DNA of 8,460 nt from an uncultured Eubacteriales bacterium. GTDB taxonomy: Bacteria; Bacillota; Clostridia; Peptostreptococcales; Anaerovoracaceae. The stretch is taken from positions 1 through 8,460 of the forward strand of contig CADBSL010000109.1 in the NCBI GenBank assembly GCA_902797345.1. Reading direction: 5' to 3'. This document shows, piece by piece, positions 6,205 to 8,460 of the stretch. Positions within the stretch are counted from its first letter, which is position 1, and the number at the start of each line of letters is the position of its first letter. The notes beneath the pieces are model-generated. The model had not been told where the DNA came from, did not search any database, and saw only the letters and a program-made list of their open reading frames with translations. The position numbers were made by a program, and so were the translations under genes.

Positions 6205-6210
6205 TATAAT
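6205..6210 (+). promoter_or_regulatory. Candidate -10 box of the LtaS-like gene
   Basis: TATAAT within a short palindrome GATATAATATC (6203-6213). No good -35 box is seen at 16-18 bp (ATATCA at 6182-6187 is the nearest). The upstream 70 bp are very AT-rich, with A and T tracts, and could act as an UP element or a site for an activator. Confidence 0.5.
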
Positions 6211-6233
6211 ATCAAAGGAATGTACCTAAACAC

Positions 6234-6238
6234 AGGAG
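6234..6238 (+). promoter_or_regulatory. Ribosome binding site fixing the LtaS-like start
   Basis: AGGAG lies 7 nt before the ATG at 6246 but only 1 nt before the ATG at 6240, two codons earlier in the same frame. The start at 6246 is preferred. Confidence 0.85.
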
Positions 6239-6245
6239 AATGGAA

Positions 6246-8315
6246 ATGAAGAATTGGATCGGAAGATTAGATAAATGGGATGAGAAGCACCCGTTCCTGA
6301 TGGTGATCATCAACGGGATCATTCTGTCCACAGTGATAGAAATATTGAACCAGCGGTCCCCGGCAGGGTGTCTGCGGTTTTTGATATCCAACCCGGTGAT
6401 GTTCCTGGTGAACGCATTGATCATCACCACTTTTTTGAGTGTCACTCTGCTGTTCCGGAAAAGACGGTGCGGCATGGTGTTCATCAGCCTGATTTTCCTG
6501 ATATTCGCCATCGTCAACTTCATCATCCGGACCTTCCGAACCACGCCGCTTCGTGCGGTGGATTTCCGGGTGGCGAAGTCTGTTATGACTATTGTCAACA
6601 TGTATATGAAACCCTGGCAGATCATCCTCTGCATCATTGTATTGGTAGTGGCGGTCCTCCTTCTGGGTCTTTTATGGCTCAAAACGAAAAAGATCCGGCC
6701 GAAGTACATCCGTTCCATCCTGGCGATCGTTCTTGTTGCCGGGCTGACGTACGGTTCCATGATCGGGGCTCAGAGCATCGGTGCGGTGGCGTCCCATTTT
6801 GATAATGTTACCAACGCTTACACGAAATACGGGCTGGTCTATTGCTTTGGCCTGAGCCTTTTCGATAACGGGATCTCCAAACCCGACGTCTATAATGAGG
6901 AAAACATCGAACGGATCCTGTCGGAAAACGAACCTACGGGAGAGGTGTCGTCCAAACGGCCCAATATCGTATACGTTCAGTTGGAATCCTTCTTTGATGT
7001 GAATAAGCTACGCCGGTTCACCTATTCCCAGCAGCCGGTCCCCAACTTTGTGCAAATGAAGCAGGAGTGGCCCACAGGGATCCTGAAAGTGGCCAGCTTC
7101 GGTACGGGGACGGCCAATACGGAATTTGACATCCTGACGGGGATGAACGTCCAGTTCTTCGGGGCAGGAGAGTACCCCTATTCCACAGTCCTGCGGAACG
7201 AGACCTGCGATTCCATCAACTTTGAACTCAAAAAGCTGGGGTATTCTACCCACGCGATCCACAACCACGCCGGGAACTTCTATGCCCGGAACAAGGTTTA
7301 TCCTCACCTGGGATTCGACACCTTCACTTCTCAGGAATACATGCAGGGGATCGAACGGAACGCCCTGGGTTGGGCGAAGGATAAGATCCTCACCGGCGAG
7401 ATTATGGACACCCTGAATTCCACGGAAGGACAGGACTTCATCTTCGCTGTTTCCGTCCAGCCTCATGGCCGGTATCCCGAGGAAGTCGTCGATGAGAACC
7501 AGACGATCACCCTGGAAGGCGCGGCTACGGAAGGGGAGAAGAACGCCTACGAATACTACATCAATCAGTGCTATGAAACCGATGCATTCGTGAAGGAACT
7601 GTGCGACACCCTGGATCAATTCAGCGAGCCGACGGTGGTCGTATTCTACGGAGACCACCTCCCGAACACCGGCATGGTGGAGGAGGACCTGATTGAAGGC
7701 GCTTCCATCTACGATTCAGAATACATCATCTGGAACAATTTCGGGCTGAAACTGGAAGGAAGAGATCTGTGCACCTATCAGCTCTCCGCCTACCTCACCA
7801 GCAACCTGGGCTTCCACGACTGGACCTTGGCGAAGCTGCACGAAAACAATGACTACGACACATCGGATTCCGAATACATGAGAGACCTGCAAATGGTGGA
7901 ATACGATGCGCTTTACGGAAAGAAGTATTTCTACGGAGAGGATGGTCCTCCGGAATCCACGGAAATGAAGATGGGGATCCGGGAGATCACCATGGACAGC
8001 TTCCAGCAAGTGGGGAACGACGTCCATATTTACGGACAGAATTTCACCGAATCCAGTGTGGTTTCCCTGGGCGGCGACCGTTATGAAACGATCTTCGTTT
8101 CGCCGCAGGAACTGGTGGTGGAAGGGTATACTCTGGAGATCGGGGATGCCGTACGGGTATTCCAGATGGCCTCCAGCCGTTCCTGGCTGAGCCGGACGGA
8201 TAATGAATACTATCTGCTGGGTCCGGAATCTTTGATCACAGTTACAGACATGAATGAACTGGATGCCCAAAGAAATGCGGCCGGGCACATGATCCCGGGG
8301 CGCAATGAAGAATGA
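6246..8315 (+). CDS. LtaS-family membrane sulfatase (phosphoglycerol transferase-like)
   Basis: 689-residue polytopic enzyme of the alkaline phosphatase/sulfatase superfamily, like lipoteichoic acid synthase, which transfers glycerol phosphate from phosphatidylglycerol outside the cell. Five hydrophobic segments (about 14-31, 48-65, 71-91, 121-143, 154-173) match the LtaS membrane domain. The extracellular catalytic domain (about 238-560) has the metal-site Glu247 in 'YVQLESF', nucleophile Thr289 in 'GTGTANTEF' (aligned to the LtaS Thr), His407 in 'QPHGRY', and Asp470-His471 in 'YGDHLP'. After the catalytic domain an extra region (about 575-680) with 'VHIYGQNFTESSVVSLGG' resembles an IPT/TIG-type Ig fold and is not part of classical LtaS. 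Start chosen by ribosome binding site. Divergent from lysR. No strong terminator follows the stop. LTA polymerase, LTA primase or phosphoglycerol modification of another glycopolymer are all possible. Confidence 0.92.
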   Translation: MKNWIGRLDKWDEKHPFLMVIINGIILSTVIEILNQRSPAGCLRFLISNPVMFLVNALIITTFLSVTLLFRKRRCGMVFISLIFLIFAIVNFIIRTFRTTPLRAVDFRVAKSVMTIVNMYMKPWQIILCIIVLVVAVLLLGLLWLKTKKIRPKYIRSILAIVLVAGLTYGSMIGAQSIGAVASHFDNVTNAYTKYGLVYCFGLSLFDNGISKPDVYNEENIERILSENEPTGEVSSKRPNIVYVQLESFFDVNKLRRFTYSQQPVPNFVQMKQEWPTGILKVASFGTGTANTEFDILTGMNVQFFGAGEYPYSTVLRNETCDSINFELKKLGYSTHAIHNHAGNFYARNKVYPHLGFDTFTSQEYMQGIERNALGWAKDKILTGEIMDTLNSTEGQDFIFAVSVQPHGRYPEEVVDENQTITLEGAATEGEKNAYEYYINQCYETDAFVKELCDTLDQFSEPTVVVFYGDHLPNTGMVEEDLIEGASIYDSEYIIWNNFGLKLEGRDLCTYQLSAYLTSNLGFHDWTLAKLHENNDYDTSDSEYMRDLQMVEYDALYGKKYFYGEDGPPESTEMKMGIREITMDSFQQVGNDVHIYGQNFTESSVVSLGGDRYETIFVSPQELVVEGYTLEIGDAVRVFQMASSRSWLSRTDNEYYLLGPESLITVTDMNELDAQRNAAGHMIPGRNEE

Positions 8316-8356
8316 TCGGGATCCGGAAAAAATCCATAGATTCATAAAATGTATTG

Positions 8357-8385
8357 TTGAATTTAAAATGCCCCTGTGCTATAAT
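8357..8385 (+). promoter_or_regulatory. Promoter of the tRNA-Ala gene
   Basis: TTGAAT (-35, 8357-8362), 17-bp spacer, TATAAT (-10, 8380-8385), with an extended -10 TGC at 8377-8379. The predicted start is about 8392, some 11 nt before the mature tRNA 5' end. Confidence 0.85.
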
Positions 8386-8410
8386 AACCTTCGGTGAGAC
8401 AGGGGGCATT
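8367..8410. repeat. Inverted repeat linking tRNA promoter spacer and tRNA 5' end
   Basis: AATGCCCCTGT (8367-8377) is the inverse of ACAGGGGGCATT (8399-8410), apart from one extra G. The right arm covers mature tRNA positions 1-8; the left arm lies in the promoter spacer, upstream of the predicted start. Confidence 0.8.
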
Positions 8411-8460
8411 AGCTCAGTTGGTAGAGCGCGTGGTTCGCAATCACGAGGTCAGGGGTTCGA
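8403..8460 (+). tRNA. tRNA-Ala(CGC), 3' partial
   Basis: Acceptor 5' strand GGGGCAT (8403-8409), T8-A9, D stem GCTC/GAGC (8412-8415/8424-8427), anticodon stem CGTGG/TCACG (8429-8433/8441-8445), and loop TTCGCAA with anticodon CGC at 8436-8438, which reads the alanine codon GCG. The variable loop AGGTC and T-stem AGGGG follow, and the window ends in the T-loop TTCGA. The 3' T-stem and acceptor strand are outside the window. Read from secondary structure by eye; all visible stems pair. Confidence 0.95.

Noticed and set aside
7008..7658. Minus-strand open frames inside the LtaS-like gene (also 7716-8345 and 6212-6760)
   Set aside because: They mirror conserved LtaS motifs on the other strand, have no start signals and no recognisable domains.
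8291..8323. Inverted repeat GATCCCG / CGGGATC around the stop of the LtaS-like gene, as a terminator
   Set aside because: The loop is about 19 nt and no T tract follows, so it does not qualify as an intrinsic terminator.

Overview
The window looks like a chromosomal segment of a low-to-mid GC Gram-positive anaerobe of the class Clostridia. The evidence is indirect but agrees: strong AGGAGG-type ribosome binding sites, consensus sigma-A promoters, a TPP riboswitch controlling an ECF-type thiamine transporter (ThiT), a lipobox lipoprotein, an SLH-anchored D,D-carboxypeptidase and an LtaS-family membrane sulfatase. I cannot name the family or genus from sequence alone. I see no phage, insertion sequence or CRISPR array.

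Layout: 1-1364 is the end of a catabolic-looking operon, a 5'-truncated cyclase-family metal hydrolase followed 14 nt later by a beta-keto acid cleavage enzyme (BKACE/DUF849). 1376-2172 is a thiamine uptake unit: promoter, TPP aptamer, intrinsic terminator, then thiT. 2193-2805 is a small lipoprotein of unknown role with its own promoter. 2815-5158 is a secreted penicillin-binding D-Ala-D-Ala carboxypeptidase with Ig-like, repeat and three SLH domains. Its promoter is unusual: duplicated -35 motif, perfect palindrome over the -10 box, and an intrinsic terminator between promoter and start codon. A bidirectional terminator (5131-5164) separates it from a convergent LysR-type regulator (5163-6044, minus strand). 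The regulator diverges from an LtaS-like phosphoglycerol transferase (6246-8315, plus strand) across a 201-bp AT-rich gap that holds a 9-bp dyad. The window ends inside a tRNA-Ala(CGC) gene with its own promoter.

The genes fall into two loose themes. One is small-molecule metabolism and uptake (cyclase, BKACE, ThiT). The other is cell-envelope building (carboxypeptidase, LtaS-like enzyme, possibly the lipoprotein). Each unit after the first operon has its own promoter, so this is a series of mono- or bicistronic units and not one pathway cluster. The most notable material is regulatory: the TPP switch, the promoter-palindrome-terminator arrangement upstream of the carboxypeptidase, the dyad between lysR and the ltaS-like gene, and an inverted repeat joining the tRNA promoter to the tRNA acceptor strand. 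I did not find a convincing wholly new multi-gene system.
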